The position numbers were made by a program, and so were the translations under genes. This document shows positions 43,478-52,161 of a stretch of DNA of 64,000 nt, piece after piece. The DNA comes from UBA8337 sp937907245 (GTDB taxonomy: Bacteria; Pseudomonadota; Alphaproteobacteria; RS24): positions 310,001 to 374,000 of the forward strand of contig OZ244774.1 of assembly GCA_965219485.1 (NCBI GenBank). The letters are read 5' to 3'. The stretch's first letter is position 1. Each line of letters begins with the position of its first letter. The notes below the pieces were generated by a model, which made no database searches, was not told where the DNA came from, and worked only from the letters and a program-made list of their open reading frames with translations.

Positions 43478-44224
43478 ATGCTTGAGCTGAAAAACGTATC
43501 GGCTTTAACGCCTGACTCCACGACGCAAAAATCGATTTTGCACGACATAAGCTGTCGTTTTGAGGCAGGTCAAATCACCGCGATTGTGGGCCCCAATGGG
43601 GCGGGCAAAACCACTTTGCTGCGCGCCGCCGCAGGGCTTGCGCCGCTCAGTGCGGGCTCTATTCATCTGGAAGGCTGCAATTGGAAAAACCGGAAAACGC
43701 GGGCCCGCAATTTGGCTTATTTGTCACAGTTTCAAAATATCGCTTGGCCGCTGTCTTGCCGCGATGTTGTGGCCTTGGGGCTTTTGCCCTATGGGTTTCG
43801 CAATGACGAGTTGGTGACGGCGGCTTTGGCGCGCTGCCACGTCACGCAATTTAGCGATCGCCCCATTGATACGCTGTCGGGCGGCGAGCGGTCGCGGGTG
43901 TTTATGGCGCGTCTGCTGGTAGCCAATGCGCCTTTATTATTGCTCGATGAACCGACGCAATCCCTCGATGTTGCAGGCGCCTTGGGGCTCATGCATTTGT
44001 TGCGTGGCGCGGCCGATGATGGTGCGGCGGTTGGTGTGGTGATGCATGATTTAAATTTAGCTTTTGCGTTTTGCGACCATGTTTTGCTTTTGCAAAACGG
44101 CGTGCTGAAGGCGCAAGGCGCGCCGCGAGATGTCTTTACGCCGAGCCAACTTGAGCCTATCTTCGATGTTGAGTTTGATGTTATGGCGGTGGGCGACGCC
44201 CAATACCTAGTGCCGACAATGTAA
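43478..44224 (+). CDS. btuD: Cobalamin ABC transporter ATP-binding protein
   Basis: 248-residue ABC ATPase with Walker A GPNGAGKTTLLRAAAG, signature LSGGERSRVFMARLL and Walker B LLLLDEPTQSLD, plus the H-loop in VMHDLNLAFA. It matches the FecE/BtuD group and completes the BtuFCD system with the genes upstream. A terminator-like hairpin lies between it and btuB, so it may have its own promoter. It should power uptake of corrinoids. Confidence 0.85.
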   Translation: MLELKNVSALTPDSTTQKSILHDISCRFEAGQITAIVGPNGAGKTTLLRAAAGLAPLSAGSIHLEGCNWKNRKTRARNLAYLSQFQNIAWPLSCRDVVALGLLPYGFRNDELVTAALARCHVTQFSDRPIDTLSGGERSRVFMARLLVANAPLLLLDEPTQSLDVAGALGLMHLLRGAADDGAAVGVVMHDLNLAFAFCDHVLLLQNGVLKAQGAPRDVFTPSQLEPIFDVEFDVMAVGDAQYLVPTM

Positions 44225-44257
44225 GTGTATCGCCCTAATTCGCGAAAAGGAAACCCT

Positions 44258-45019
44258 ATGAGCCGCATCCAAATTGACAAGGTCAGTAAGAGTTTTGGCT
44301 CCCTCAAAGCCTTGAACGGCGTTAGCTTATCGCTTGAAGCGGGTCGCTCGTTAGCCCTGATTGGGCCAACCGCGGCAGGCAAATCGGTTTTGCTGAAATG
44401 CCTCGTCGGGCTTTATGGCACGGATGGCGGCACAATTTCCATCGATGGGGAAACCGTGGGTATTTCAGATGAGCGCGCCGCGAGTTTGAACGATCGGGTG
44501 GGGATGTTGTTTCAACAAAACGCTTTGTTTGACAGTTTGCCGGTATGGGAAAACATCGCCTTTCGCTTGATTGCCAATGGTATGGCGCGCGACGAGGCAC
44601 GCGCCGAAGCGGAAGCCCTATTGCCCCGCGTGGGTCTGCCGACTGCCAATGCTGATTTATTTCCGGCCGATTTATCGGGCGGCATGCAAAAGCGCGTGGG
44701 CTTTGCTCGCGCCATTGCCACCAAGCCAGATATTTTGCTGCTAGATAATCCAACGGCGGGTCTCGACCCTATTTTGTCGGCGCGGGTGGATGATATGATT
44801 AGCGCTTTGGCGCGCGAGAGTGGCGCTTGTGTTATTTCTGTGACCAGCAATATGGTTGGCCTTACCGAGGCCTATGATGAAATTGGGGTGATGCATGAAG
44901 GCGAATTGCGTTGGCATGGCTCGGCCAAAGCGGCGGAGACCGATGACAATGCTTGGTTGCGCCAATTACTGGCCGGCAGCCGCGATGGCCCTATTTCAAC
45001 ACTGACAGCTGCCGCTTAA
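44258..45019 (+). CDS. MlaF/Ttg2A-like ABC ATPase with unusual Walker B
   Basis: 253-residue ATPase of the Mla/Mce family. Walker A GPTAAGKSVLLKCLVGL, signature LSGGMQKRVGFARA and Walker B ILLLDNPTAGLDP. The position that should be the catalytic Glu (DEP) is Asn (DNP), so ATP hydrolysis would be expected to be weak or changed. No MlaE permease, MlaD or other mla gene is adjacent. I start it at the ATG after AAAAGGAAACCCT; the frame extends 11 codons upstream. It ends inside a 16-bp tandem array. Confidence 0.8.
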   Translation: MSRIQIDKVSKSFGSLKALNGVSLSLEAGRSLALIGPTAAGKSVLLKCLVGLYGTDGGTISIDGETVGISDERAASLNDRVGMLFQQNALFDSLPVWENIAFRLIANGMARDEARAEAEALLPRVGLPTANADLFPADLSGGMQKRVGFARAIATKPDILLLDNPTAGLDPILSARVDDMISALARESGACVISVTSNMVGLTEAYDEIGVMHEGELRWHGSAKAAETDDNAWLRQLLAGSRDGPISTLTAAA

Positions 45020-45086
45020 CCGCCGCCCCGCTTAACCGCCGAATGGCTTAACCGCCGCCCGGCTTAACCGCCGCCCGGCTTAACCG
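45014..45086. repeat. 16-bp tandem array across the stop codon
   Basis: Four full 16-bp units: GCTTAACCGCCGCCCC, then one with GAATG and two with GCCCG (45014-45077), then the partial GCTTAACCG. The first unit holds the TAA stop of the Mla-like ATPase gene. It ends at the SD of msrA. Confidence 0.95.
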
Positions 45087-45098
45087 AAGGAGAAAGCG

Positions 45099-45746
45099 AT
45101 GTTTGGACTTGGAAAGAAAACCGAAATGATTGACGCCGCGCAAAGTTTGCCAGGGCGCGATATGGCGCTGCCAGTGCCAGAAAAGCATTTTATTTTGGGT
45201 AGCCCAATGGTGGCACCGTGGCCCGAGGGCATGGAAACCATCATCGTAGGCATGGGCTGCTTTTGGGGCGCGGAACGCAAGTTCTGGAATGCGACCGGCG
45301 TTTACTCCACGCAAGTAGGCTATGCTGGCGGCTTTACGCCCAACCCAAGCTATGAAGAAGTGTGCAGTGGCCAAACTGGACATAATGAAGTGGTGCAAGT
45401 GGTGTTCGACCCAGCCCAAATTTCGCTCGACGGTATTTTGCAAGTGTTCTGGGAAAACCATGACCCGACCCAAGGCATGCGCCAAGGCAATGATGTGGGC
45501 ACGCAATATCGCTCCGGCGTTTATTGCGTTTCGGCGGCGCAAAAACAGGCCGTGGAAGCCAGCCGCGATCGGTTTCAAACGGGTCTCTCTCAAGCGGGCT
45601 ATGGCGCCATAACGACAGAGATTATTGATGCACCGGTGTTTTACTATGCGGAAGATTACCATCAGCAATATTTGGGCAAAAACCCCAATGGCTATTGCGG
45701 AATGGGCGGGACAGGCGTGGCCTGCCCCCTTGGTATTCCTAGCTAG
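45099..45746 (+). CDS. msrA: Peptide-methionine (S)-S-oxide reductase
   Basis: 215-residue enzyme that repairs S-sulfoxide of methionine with thioredoxin. The catalytic Cys is in GMGCFWGAERKFW; later parts fit MsrA (VGYAGG, GQTGHNEVVQVVFDP, HDPTQGMRQGNDVGTQYRS, YCGMGGTGV). AAGGAG lies before the ATG. It converges with the TonB receptor gene; the two stops share an 18-bp hairpin region with the string TAGCGATTAG. Confidence 0.95.
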   Translation: MFGLGKKTEMIDAAQSLPGRDMALPVPEKHFILGSPMVAPWPEGMETIIVGMGCFWGAERKFWNATGVYSTQVGYAGGFTPNPSYEEVCSGQTGHNEVVQVVFDPAQISLDGILQVFWENHDPTQGMRQGNDVGTQYRSGVYCVSAAQKQAVEASRDRFQTGLSQAGYGAITTEIIDAPVFYYAEDYHQQYLGKNPNGYCGMGGTGVACPLGIPS

Positions 45747-45749
45747 CGA

Positions 45750-47849
45750 TTAGTAATCGCGGGTGAAGCGCAGCATCAAACGGCGGCCTTCGCCCGGGAA
45801 ATAACGATTGTCTCCGAACCATTTGTCGGCGCGTTTAGCGTAGCCTTCGTCGAATAGATTATCGACGCGAAGGCTTACCGCGCTATCGCCAGATAACATG
45901 TAATCGACGCCAAGCCCGAAGATGTCATGGCCCTCATACTCGGCTGAGTTGGAGGCATCCATAAAATACTCACCGACATGCTCCCAAGTCAGCGACGCAT
46001 CGATACGCGCGTTGGCGGTATAGGTCAGCTTGGTGTTGCCCAAAGTTTCAGGCGCGCCGTCAATGGTATTGCCGTCGGTGATGGTTTCGGCTTCATTTGA
46101 GCCAAATGCCACGAGACCCACTTCGCGGTCAAAGGCGTATTCGTGTTTTGCATACGTTAGGCTTGAGTCGAGTTCTAGATTATTGGCTAGTAACCAGTTG
46201 AGCCTTAACTCAATGCCGACGTGTTTAGTTTGTCCGTCGGTTTCATAGCGGTCGTCTCCATCGCGGAAATGATAATTGTCTTTCTGCATGGTAAACGCGG
46301 TTAACTCATATGATGCCGACGGATAAATAGCGCGGTATCCAATCTCTAAGCTGTCTAGCGTTTCACTGTCCAAGTCATTGGGGTCTGGATTAATTGCTAC
46401 GCCTGCCTTGTCATCGTCGCGTAGACGATAGAGGTCTGTCACTTGTGGCGCCCGTGCGGCGCGCGCCAAGTTAGCAAATACACGGCGATTGTCTGCCAGT
46501 TGATGTACTAGACCAATTTTAGGAGACACGTCTGTGAAGTCATTGGTTTGTGAAACAGGACGAAATAATTTTCCAGAAAGACCGCCACTCGTATTGTCGG
46601 TGTAGTCATATTCTGTCAATTCAACTCTCACGCCTGTGGTCAGCTGAGTGCGGTCGCTCAACGCCCAGACGGCGTGGACATAGGGAGCAATAACTTGCGC
46701 GTCGACTTCAAAGTCATAGTGCGTGCCAGGTAAATAGTTATTGTACTGGTCAGCACCCTCAGTTTGCACTTCACTCAACTCACCTTGCGTAAGTTCGACA
46801 TCAATGCCAGCGACGTAGTCCACGCCAGCGGTGGAACGAGCATAAGCCGTTTGCAGGCCAACGCTTGTATGGCTGTTTTCTTCAATCGGATTGGTCGGCA
46901 GAAAATGCATGATGAAAGTCATATCATTGCTGCGTGCATAGGGCGTCAGCGTTAGCGTTGCCCCATCGTCTAGCTTGCGGGTCATGCGCAAGTAAGACCG
47001 ATAAGCTTCGGCGTCCCGATAAGCCTCGGGATTTGGATTGGATTTAGCGCAAGCTTCAACGTCGTAAGCTTCAATTGTGCCGTCTCCGCAATCTTCGGTT
47101 TTCACGTAGCCAGCGGTTTCCTGATTGAGGTTCATAGCCGATAGTGAGAAACGATACTCAGTGTCGGCTTTTTTCCATTCGCTTTCGACGCGGGCTTTTT
47201 GCTGGCCAAAACTTTGTTCATCGCGATAGCCGTCTTCCTCGCCGTTGAGGTCTAGGGTGATGCGCGAGGTGAAGCCTTCATGGGTTTGCGACGACATCAG
47301 GCCCAGCGCGTGGCGGCCATAGGAGCCAGCCGCGACATCTACAGATTGTGCGGCATCGTCAAGTGGAGCGGCGATGAAGTTAATCAGACCGTGCACAGCG
47401 TTCGAGCCATAAAGCGCCGAGCCGGGCCCGCGCACAATTTCGACGCTGCCATTATTTTGCGGATGCGCATCCATGAGCGCGTTTACATTGGCAAAGCCAG
47501 GCGCGCGCATGGGGATGCCGTCTTCAAGGTAGAGAAACGAGCCTGCGCCCGCGCCGCCTACCAAGACGGGGGAGCGAATGGCGGTGAGATGCTCTTGGCC
47601 GCTGCCGCGGTGAATGTGAACGCCGGGCGCGGTGTTGAGCAATTCAACAGGAAATAACGAGATGCTTTCGGATGGGTCTAGCGTGGCGATATTGCCCGGA
47701 TTATCTAACCGCAAACTAGGCGCCCGTGTGGTGGTGACAACAACTTCGTCGACGCCTTCGTTTTGCGCCTGTGCAGGCAAATAAGCTCCGCTTACAACCG
47801 CCGCTAATAAAGTGGTTTTCAAACTTATTTTCATGGCTTTCATTCGCAT
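45750..47849 (-). CDS. TonB-dependent receptor, siderophore or metal chelate type
   Basis: 699-residue outer-membrane receptor with a signal peptide (start MRMKAMKISLKTT, cleavage after PAQA), TonB box EVVVTTTRAP, a plug with VEIVRGPGSALYGSNAVHGLINF, and a barrel ending in RFTRDY. Ligand unknown; it is not preceded by the riboswitch found at the B12 locus. SD AAGGAG ten bases before the ATG. It lies beside kdsD/galU, which gives no clue to its ligand. Confidence 0.88.
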   Translation of the reverse strand: MRMKAMKISLKTTLLAAVVSGAYLPAQAQNEGVDEVVVTTTRAPSLRLDNPGNIATLDPSESISLFPVELLNTAPGVHIHRGSGQEHLTAIRSPVLVGGAGAGSFLYLEDGIPMRAPGFANVNALMDAHPQNNGSVEIVRGPGSALYGSNAVHGLINFIAAPLDDAAQSVDVAAGSYGRHALGLMSSQTHEGFTSRITLDLNGEEDGYRDEQSFGQQKARVESEWKKADTEYRFSLSAMNLNQETAGYVKTEDCGDGTIEAYDVEACAKSNPNPEAYRDAEAYRSYLRMTRKLDDGATLTLTPYARSNDMTFIMHFLPTNPIEENSHTSVGLQTAYARSTAGVDYVAGIDVELTQGELSEVQTEGADQYNNYLPGTHYDFEVDAQVIAPYVHAVWALSDRTQLTTGVRVELTEYDYTDNTSGGLSGKLFRPVSQTNDFTDVSPKIGLVHQLADNRRVFANLARAARAPQVTDLYRLRDDDKAGVAINPDPNDLDSETLDSLEIGYRAIYPSASYELTAFTMQKDNYHFRDGDDRYETDGQTKHVGIELRLNWLLANNLELDSSLTYAKHEYAFDREVGLVAFGSNEAETITDGNTIDGAPETLGNTKLTYTANARIDASLTWEHVGEYFMDASNSAEYEGHDIFGLGVDYMLSGDSAVSLRVDNLFDEGYAKRADKWFGDNRYFPGEGRRLMLRFTRDY

Positions 47850-47878
47850 GGTAGTGGCTCCTTATATAGTTTAGCGGC

Positions 47879-48835
47879 TTATGCTGTGCCGATACGAAGT
47901 AAATCTAGGACGCGAATAAGCCCGATGGGCTGCTTGTCGTCACAGACAAATAAACATTGTATTTTGCGTTCTTGCATCAAGTTCAAAGCCTCTGCCGTCA
48001 TCTCTCGCCCGGTGATGGTTTGCGGGTCGGCGGTCATAATATCGCTGACGGTTTGGCTCAGTAAATCTGGGCTCATGTGGCGACGCAAATCGCCATCTGT
48101 AATAATGCCGGACAAATCGCCATTGGAGGTGATGACGCCGAGGCAGCCAAAGCCTTTCTCGGTCATTACCACGAGGGCTTCGTCCATTTTTAAATCTGCC
48201 GCAACCAGCGGCAAGTCAGGGGCTTTGTGCATCACATCGTGCACGCGGCTGAGGCTCGCGCCCAATTTGCCGCCCGGGTGAAAGTTTTTAAAATCGGAGG
48301 CTGAAAAGTCGCGCCTTTCCAGCAAGGCCACCGCCAGCGCATCGCCTAAGGCAAGCTGCATAGTGGTGGAAGTGGTGGGCGCCAAGCCATTGGGACAGGC
48401 TTCTTTGGCTTTGGGTAGCTCAAGGCAAATATTGGCACTCAAGCCAAGCGAGCTCTGTTTGTTGGAGGTAATGGCAATGAGCGGAATGTTGAAGCGTTTG
48501 GTGTAATGCAAGAGGCCCGATAGCTCTTGCGTGCCGCCTGACCAAGAAAGGCCTAGCACCACATCGTCTTGGGTAATCATGCCAAGGTCGCCATGGCTGG
48601 CTTCGGCTGGATGGACGAATTGTGCGGGCGTGCCCGTAGAGGCCATAGTGGCCGTAATTTTATTGGCAATATGGCCGCTTTTGCCCATGCCAGAAACAAT
48701 CACACGACCCTTCGCGCCAGCCAAAAGCTCGACCGCAGCCACAAAGTCATCGCCTAAGGATTTCGATAAAAGGGTAAGCCCTTCGGCCTCCGCGGCGAGT
48801 GTGTTTTGGGCAGACTTAAGGGCATCGGTGGGCAT
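47879..48835 (-). CDS. kdsD: Arabinose-5-phosphate isomerase
   Basis: 318-residue isomerase for the first step of KDO synthesis (ribulose-5-phosphate to arabinose-5-phosphate). The SIS domain has VIVSGMGKSGHIANKITATMASTGTPAQFVHPAEASHGDLGMI and the C terminus holds a CBS pair (about 205-318, LMQERKIQCLFVCDD). Lipopolysaccharide role. The preceding galU gene is separate and transcribed the same way. A paralogue for another sugar (GutQ-like) is the alternative. Confidence 0.93.
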   Translation of the reverse strand: MPTDALKSAQNTLAAEAEGLTLLSKSLGDDFVAAVELLAGAKGRVIVSGMGKSGHIANKITATMASTGTPAQFVHPAEASHGDLGMITQDDVVLGLSWSGGTQELSGLLHYTKRFNIPLIAITSNKQSSLGLSANICLELPKAKEACPNGLAPTTSTTMQLALGDALAVALLERRDFSASDFKNFHPGGKLGASLSRVHDVMHKAPDLPLVAADLKMDEALVVMTEKGFGCLGVITSNGDLSGIITDGDLRRHMSPDLLSQTVSDIMTADPQTITGREMTAEALNLMQERKIQCLFVCDDKQPIGLIRVLDLLRIGTA

Positions 48836-48876
48836 GGAAACTCCTGTGTGGAAGGCATTATGCCTGAAACCACTAT

Positions 48877-49767
48877 CTAATCAAGTAGACGGCGCAGCTT
48901 GGATTGCAAACTTTTATTGCCACTTTCTTGGGCTTGGGCCAGCGAGAAAGCAACATTGGCTTCTAAAAACCCGTCTCTATTTCCACAGTCATAGCGCGTG
49001 CCTTGAAAGCGCAGCCCATGCAAGGGCACTTGACCGATTAACTGGCTCATCGCATCGGTGATTTGAAATTCTCCGCCTGCGCCTGTTTCCTCTGCCGCAA
49101 TCGCGCGCGAGAGCGTGTTCATAATCTCGGAATCGAAAATATAGCGGCCAATAATCGCTAGTGTCGAGGGCGCTTCGGCCGGGGCAGGCTTTTCTATCAG
49201 TGCCTTAATTTCAATTAAACCATCAGCCTCGCCAGCGGGGTCTAGCACGCCATAACGGTGGGTCTGGTCGGCGGGGACATTTTCTACGGCCACAAGATTG
49301 CCACCAAGGCGGGCGTGCGCAGACACCATTTGCGACAGACATCCGACGCTATGCTGCACCATATCGTCTGGCAGAATAACCGCGAAAGGCGCTTGGCCTA
49401 CGGCCTCTCGGGCGCACCAGATGGCATGCCCTAAGCCTAAGGGTTGGTCTTGGTGGACTTCAATCAGCTCTGCATTTTCGGGCAGGCCAGCTTTTAAAAG
49501 CTCTAGCTCTTGCGTTTTGCCACGCGCCTTCAATGTGTCGGAATAATGGGGCGCAGGCGAAAAATGTTTCATAATCGCGCCCTTCTCGGGGGCTGTAACA
49601 AAAACAAACCGCGTGCAGCCAGCCGCTGCGGCTTCTTCTACCGCCCATTGAATGAGCGGTTTATCGACGACGGGAAGCATTTCTTTTGGCACAGCCTTGG
49701 TGGCTGGCAAAAAGCGGGTGCCGAGGCCAGCCACGGGAAATACGACGGTGTTTATTTTAGCAGTCAT
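48877..49767 (-). CDS. galU: UTP-glucose-1-phosphate uridylyltransferase
   Basis: 296-residue nucleotidyltransferase making UDP-glucose. It has the GalU motifs VVFPVAGLGTRFLPATKAVPKEMLPVVDKPLIQWAVEEA, LPDDMVQ and RYDCGNRDGFLEANV. It feeds surface polysaccharide and lipopolysaccharide synthesis, in line with kdsD next to it. Confidence 0.96.
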   Translation of the reverse strand: MTAKINTVVFPVAGLGTRFLPATKAVPKEMLPVVDKPLIQWAVEEAAAAGCTRFVFVTAPEKGAIMKHFSPAPHYSDTLKARGKTQELELLKAGLPENAELIEVHQDQPLGLGHAIWCAREAVGQAPFAVILPDDMVQHSVGCLSQMVSAHARLGGNLVAVENVPADQTHRYGVLDPAGEADGLIEIKALIEKPAPAEAPSTLAIIGRYIFDSEIMNTLSRAIAAEETGAGGEFQITDAMSQLIGQVPLHGLRFQGTRYDCGNRDGFLEANVAFSLAQAQESGNKSLQSKLRRLLD

Positions 49768-49909
49768 GGGCGTCTCGGTTTATCCTTATGGGGCTTAGAT
49801 AGCCTGCTTGTGATGGTATGAATCGGCTATAGTTTAGGCTAATTCTGCGTCCGTTCAAGTTTGCTCCACAGCCCAGGATAAACCAATGCTTATTGCAAGG
49901 AGATTTAAT

Positions 49910-51097
49910 GTGCGCTCGATGATTTGCCTCTCTTTTGTCTTGGCCCTATTGGGCGCCAGCCCGCTGCAGGCGGCAGATGAAACGTTTTCGCATTTCATCC
50001 AAGAGGTTAAACTTGAGGCCAAGAAAAAAGGCATCGCAGAAAAATACGTCAATGTGTTGGATGGGCTGACGCCGGATCCGGAAGTTTTGCGCTTGGCGGC
50101 TCGCCAGCCTGAATTTGTAAAACCCATTTGGGCCTATTTGCTGCAAATGATAACCCCCGAGCGCCTTGCTTTGGGCCGCGCGCAATTGGCCGAACGCGAA
50201 GCTTTCTTGGCGCAATTGGAAGAAAAATACGGCGTGCCGCGCACAATATTAGTCGCGATTTGGGGCGTGGAGACCAATTATGGCGGCAATAAAGGTAGCC
50301 ATTCTGTGCTGCAAGCCTTGGCCACTTTGGGCTATACGGGCAAGCGCGCCGAGTTTGGCCGACAGCAATTGCTCGCAGCTTTGAAAATTTTGCAGTCTGG
50401 CGATGTCGAGCTGAGCGACTTTAAAGGCAGTTGGGCCGGCGCTATGGGCCATACGCAATTCATTCCCACCACCTATGAAGGCTATGCCGCCGATGGAACG
50501 GGCGACGGCGTGCGCGATATATGGACAGAGCCGAAAGATGCGCTAGCCTCCAGCGCCAATTACCTCAAACGCATGGGCTGGAGACGCGGTTTGGAATGGG
50601 GCTTTGAAGTGCAAGTGCCCGTCGATATGGATTTCTCTGTCGCTAGCCTCAAGCATCCCAAGCCAGCCGCTTTTTGGCGCGATAGGGGTGTGTCTGCGCC
50701 ATCGCGCGAAATTTCGGATGGGCTGGGAGATATCTCTTTATTTGCGCCCACGGGCGCGCGTGGGCCCATTTTTTTGGTGACCAAAAACTTCCGCGCTTTG
50801 TTGCGCTATAATACAGCGCCTGCCTATGCGCTGGCGGTGGCGCATTTGAGCGACCGATTTACAGGGCAGGCGGCATTTACAACCAAATGGCCGATGGCAG
50901 ACCGGCCGCTTTTGCCCAAAGAGATTTCAGCGATGCAGAGCGCGCTAATGGCCCATGGCTTTGATGTTGGTGGCGTGGATGGTCTGATGGGAAGCAAAAC
51001 CGCGGCCGCAGTCCGGGACTTCCAAAAATCTCGCGGTCTTGTTGTGGATGGCTATGCGACGCCTGGCATTTTGCGGCTGCTGCGAGGCGAAAAATAG
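49910..51097 (+). CDS. Lytic murein transglycosylase with peptidoglycan-binding domain
   Basis: 395-residue periplasmic enzyme of the MltB/SLT2 family. The catalytic Glu is in IWGVETNYGG, with GSWAGAMGHTQFIPTTYEGYAADGTGDGVRDIWTEPKDALASSANYLKRMGW; the C-terminal 65 residues are a PG_binding_1 domain (ISAMQSALMAHGFDVGGVDGLMGSKTAAAVRDFQKSRGL). It cuts glycan strands between MurNAc and GlcNAc. I take the GTG start behind AAGGAG with seven bases of spacing; an ATG is in frame eight codons earlier, without RBS. A 10-bp tandem array follows its stop. Confidence 0.9.
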   Translation: MRSMICLSFVLALLGASPLQAADETFSHFIQEVKLEAKKKGIAEKYVNVLDGLTPDPEVLRLAARQPEFVKPIWAYLLQMITPERLALGRAQLAEREAFLAQLEEKYGVPRTILVAIWGVETNYGGNKGSHSVLQALATLGYTGKRAEFGRQQLLAALKILQSGDVELSDFKGSWAGAMGHTQFIPTTYEGYAADGTGDGVRDIWTEPKDALASSANYLKRMGWRRGLEWGFEVQVPVDMDFSVASLKHPKPAAFWRDRGVSAPSREISDGLGDISLFAPTGARGPIFLVTKNFRALLRYNTAPAYALAVAHLSDRFTGQAAFTTKWPMADRPLLPKEISAMQSALMAHGFDVGGVDGLMGSKTAAAVRDFQKSRGLVVDGYATPGILRLLRGEK

Positions 51098-51101
51098 TCG
51101 C

Positions 51102-51151
51102 ATAGCCCTGCTTAGCCCTGCTTAACCCTACATAGCTCTACATAGCCCTGC
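51102..51151. repeat. 10-bp tandem array, five units, after a stop codon
   Basis: ATAGCCCTGC, TTAGCCCTGC, TTAACCCTAC, ATAGCTCTAC, ATAGCCCTGC in a head-to-tail row 5 bp downstream of the transglycosylase TAG, each unit carrying TAG or TAA. Confidence 0.9.
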
Positions 51152-51192
51152 AAAGGCTAGTAAAGCCGTGATTTTATGTTATCTTCCTGCCC

Positions 51193-52152
51193 ATGAGTGA
51201 GATGAAAAACCAGGCGCAAGACGCCATTGAAGCGATTTTGGCGGGCTATGAAAAGCTTGGCTATATCAGTGATGAACAAATTGCGACGGCGCTTTTTTTG
51301 GCCCAGAAGCTAGAAAAACCGCTTTTGGTCGAAGGCCCTCCAGGTGTGGGTAAAACCGAATTAGCCAAGGCGACCGCCGAGTATCTCGGCCTCGATATGA
51401 TACGCCTACAGTGCTATGAGGGGCTGGACGAGAGCAAGGCGCTCTATGAATGGCAATATGGCAAGCAATTGCTCTACACCCAAGTTTTGAAAGAAAAACT
51501 GGGGGATTTGATGGAAGGGACTTCGTCTTTGGACGAAAGCATGGCCCGCCTGAATAATTTCGAAGACGTATTTTTCTCCGAGCAGTTTTTGCAAACACGG
51601 CCTTTGCTGCAAGCTTTGCAAAATGAAAATGGCGCTGTTTTGTTGATTGATGAAATTGATAAATCAGATGATGAGTTCGAGGCTTTCTTGCTGGAAATTC
51701 TATCCGATTATCAAATCTCTATTCCAGAGCTGGGCACGGTAAAAGCCAAGAAAGCCCCTTTGGTGTTTTTGACCTCGAACAATACGCGCGAAATTGGCGA
51801 TGCTTTAAAGCGTCGTTGTTTGCATTTGTATATTCCGTTTCCCGATGCCTCGCGCGAGAACGCCATTTTGCAGGCCCGTGTGCCGGAGCTGGACCAGCAA
51901 TTGCGCGATAATATTGTTAATTTTGTGCAAGCCGTGCGTCAGATGGATTTGAAAAAACCACCTGCCGTCAGCGAGACGATTGATTGGGCGCGTACGGTTG
52001 TGCTTTTGAACATTAGCGTTTTGGATGCCGAGTTCATTCGCAATACGCTGAATGTTCTGCTGAAGTTTCGTTCGGACATTGAAAATGTCGAGGGCGAGAT
52101 TGCGCGGTTGATGCGCGAAACTCAGATCACGCCCGACACGCCGATACAATAG
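51193..52152 (+). CDS. MoxR-family AAA+ ATPase
   Basis: 319-residue AAA+ protein with Walker A GPPGVGKTELAKA (about 51-63), Walker B AVLLIDEIDKSD, a sensor-1 Asn in LTSNNTREIGDALKRRC and the sensor-2 region. MoxR proteins act as chaperones that insert metal centres or mature partner complexes together with a VWA protein, as here; the partner follows after 9 bp. It may recall CoxD-like use, but no carbon-monoxide dehydrogenase is nearby. Confidence 0.92.
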   Translation: MSEMKNQAQDAIEAILAGYEKLGYISDEQIATALFLAQKLEKPLLVEGPPGVGKTELAKATAEYLGLDMIRLQCYEGLDESKALYEWQYGKQLLYTQVLKEKLGDLMEGTSSLDESMARLNNFEDVFFSEQFLQTRPLLQALQNENGAVLLIDEIDKSDDEFEAFLLEILSDYQISIPELGTVKAKKAPLVFLTSNNTREIGDALKRRCLHLYIPFPDASRENAILQARVPELDQQLRDNIVNFVQAVRQMDLKKPPAVSETIDWARTVVLLNISVLDAEFIRNTLNVLLKFRSDIENVEGEIARLMRETQITPDTPIQ

Positions 52153-52161
52153 GTCTATCTG

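Noticed and set aside
45014..45086. CRISPR or REP element
   Set aside because: Contiguous 16-bp units with no spacers and no palindrome; a simple tandem array.
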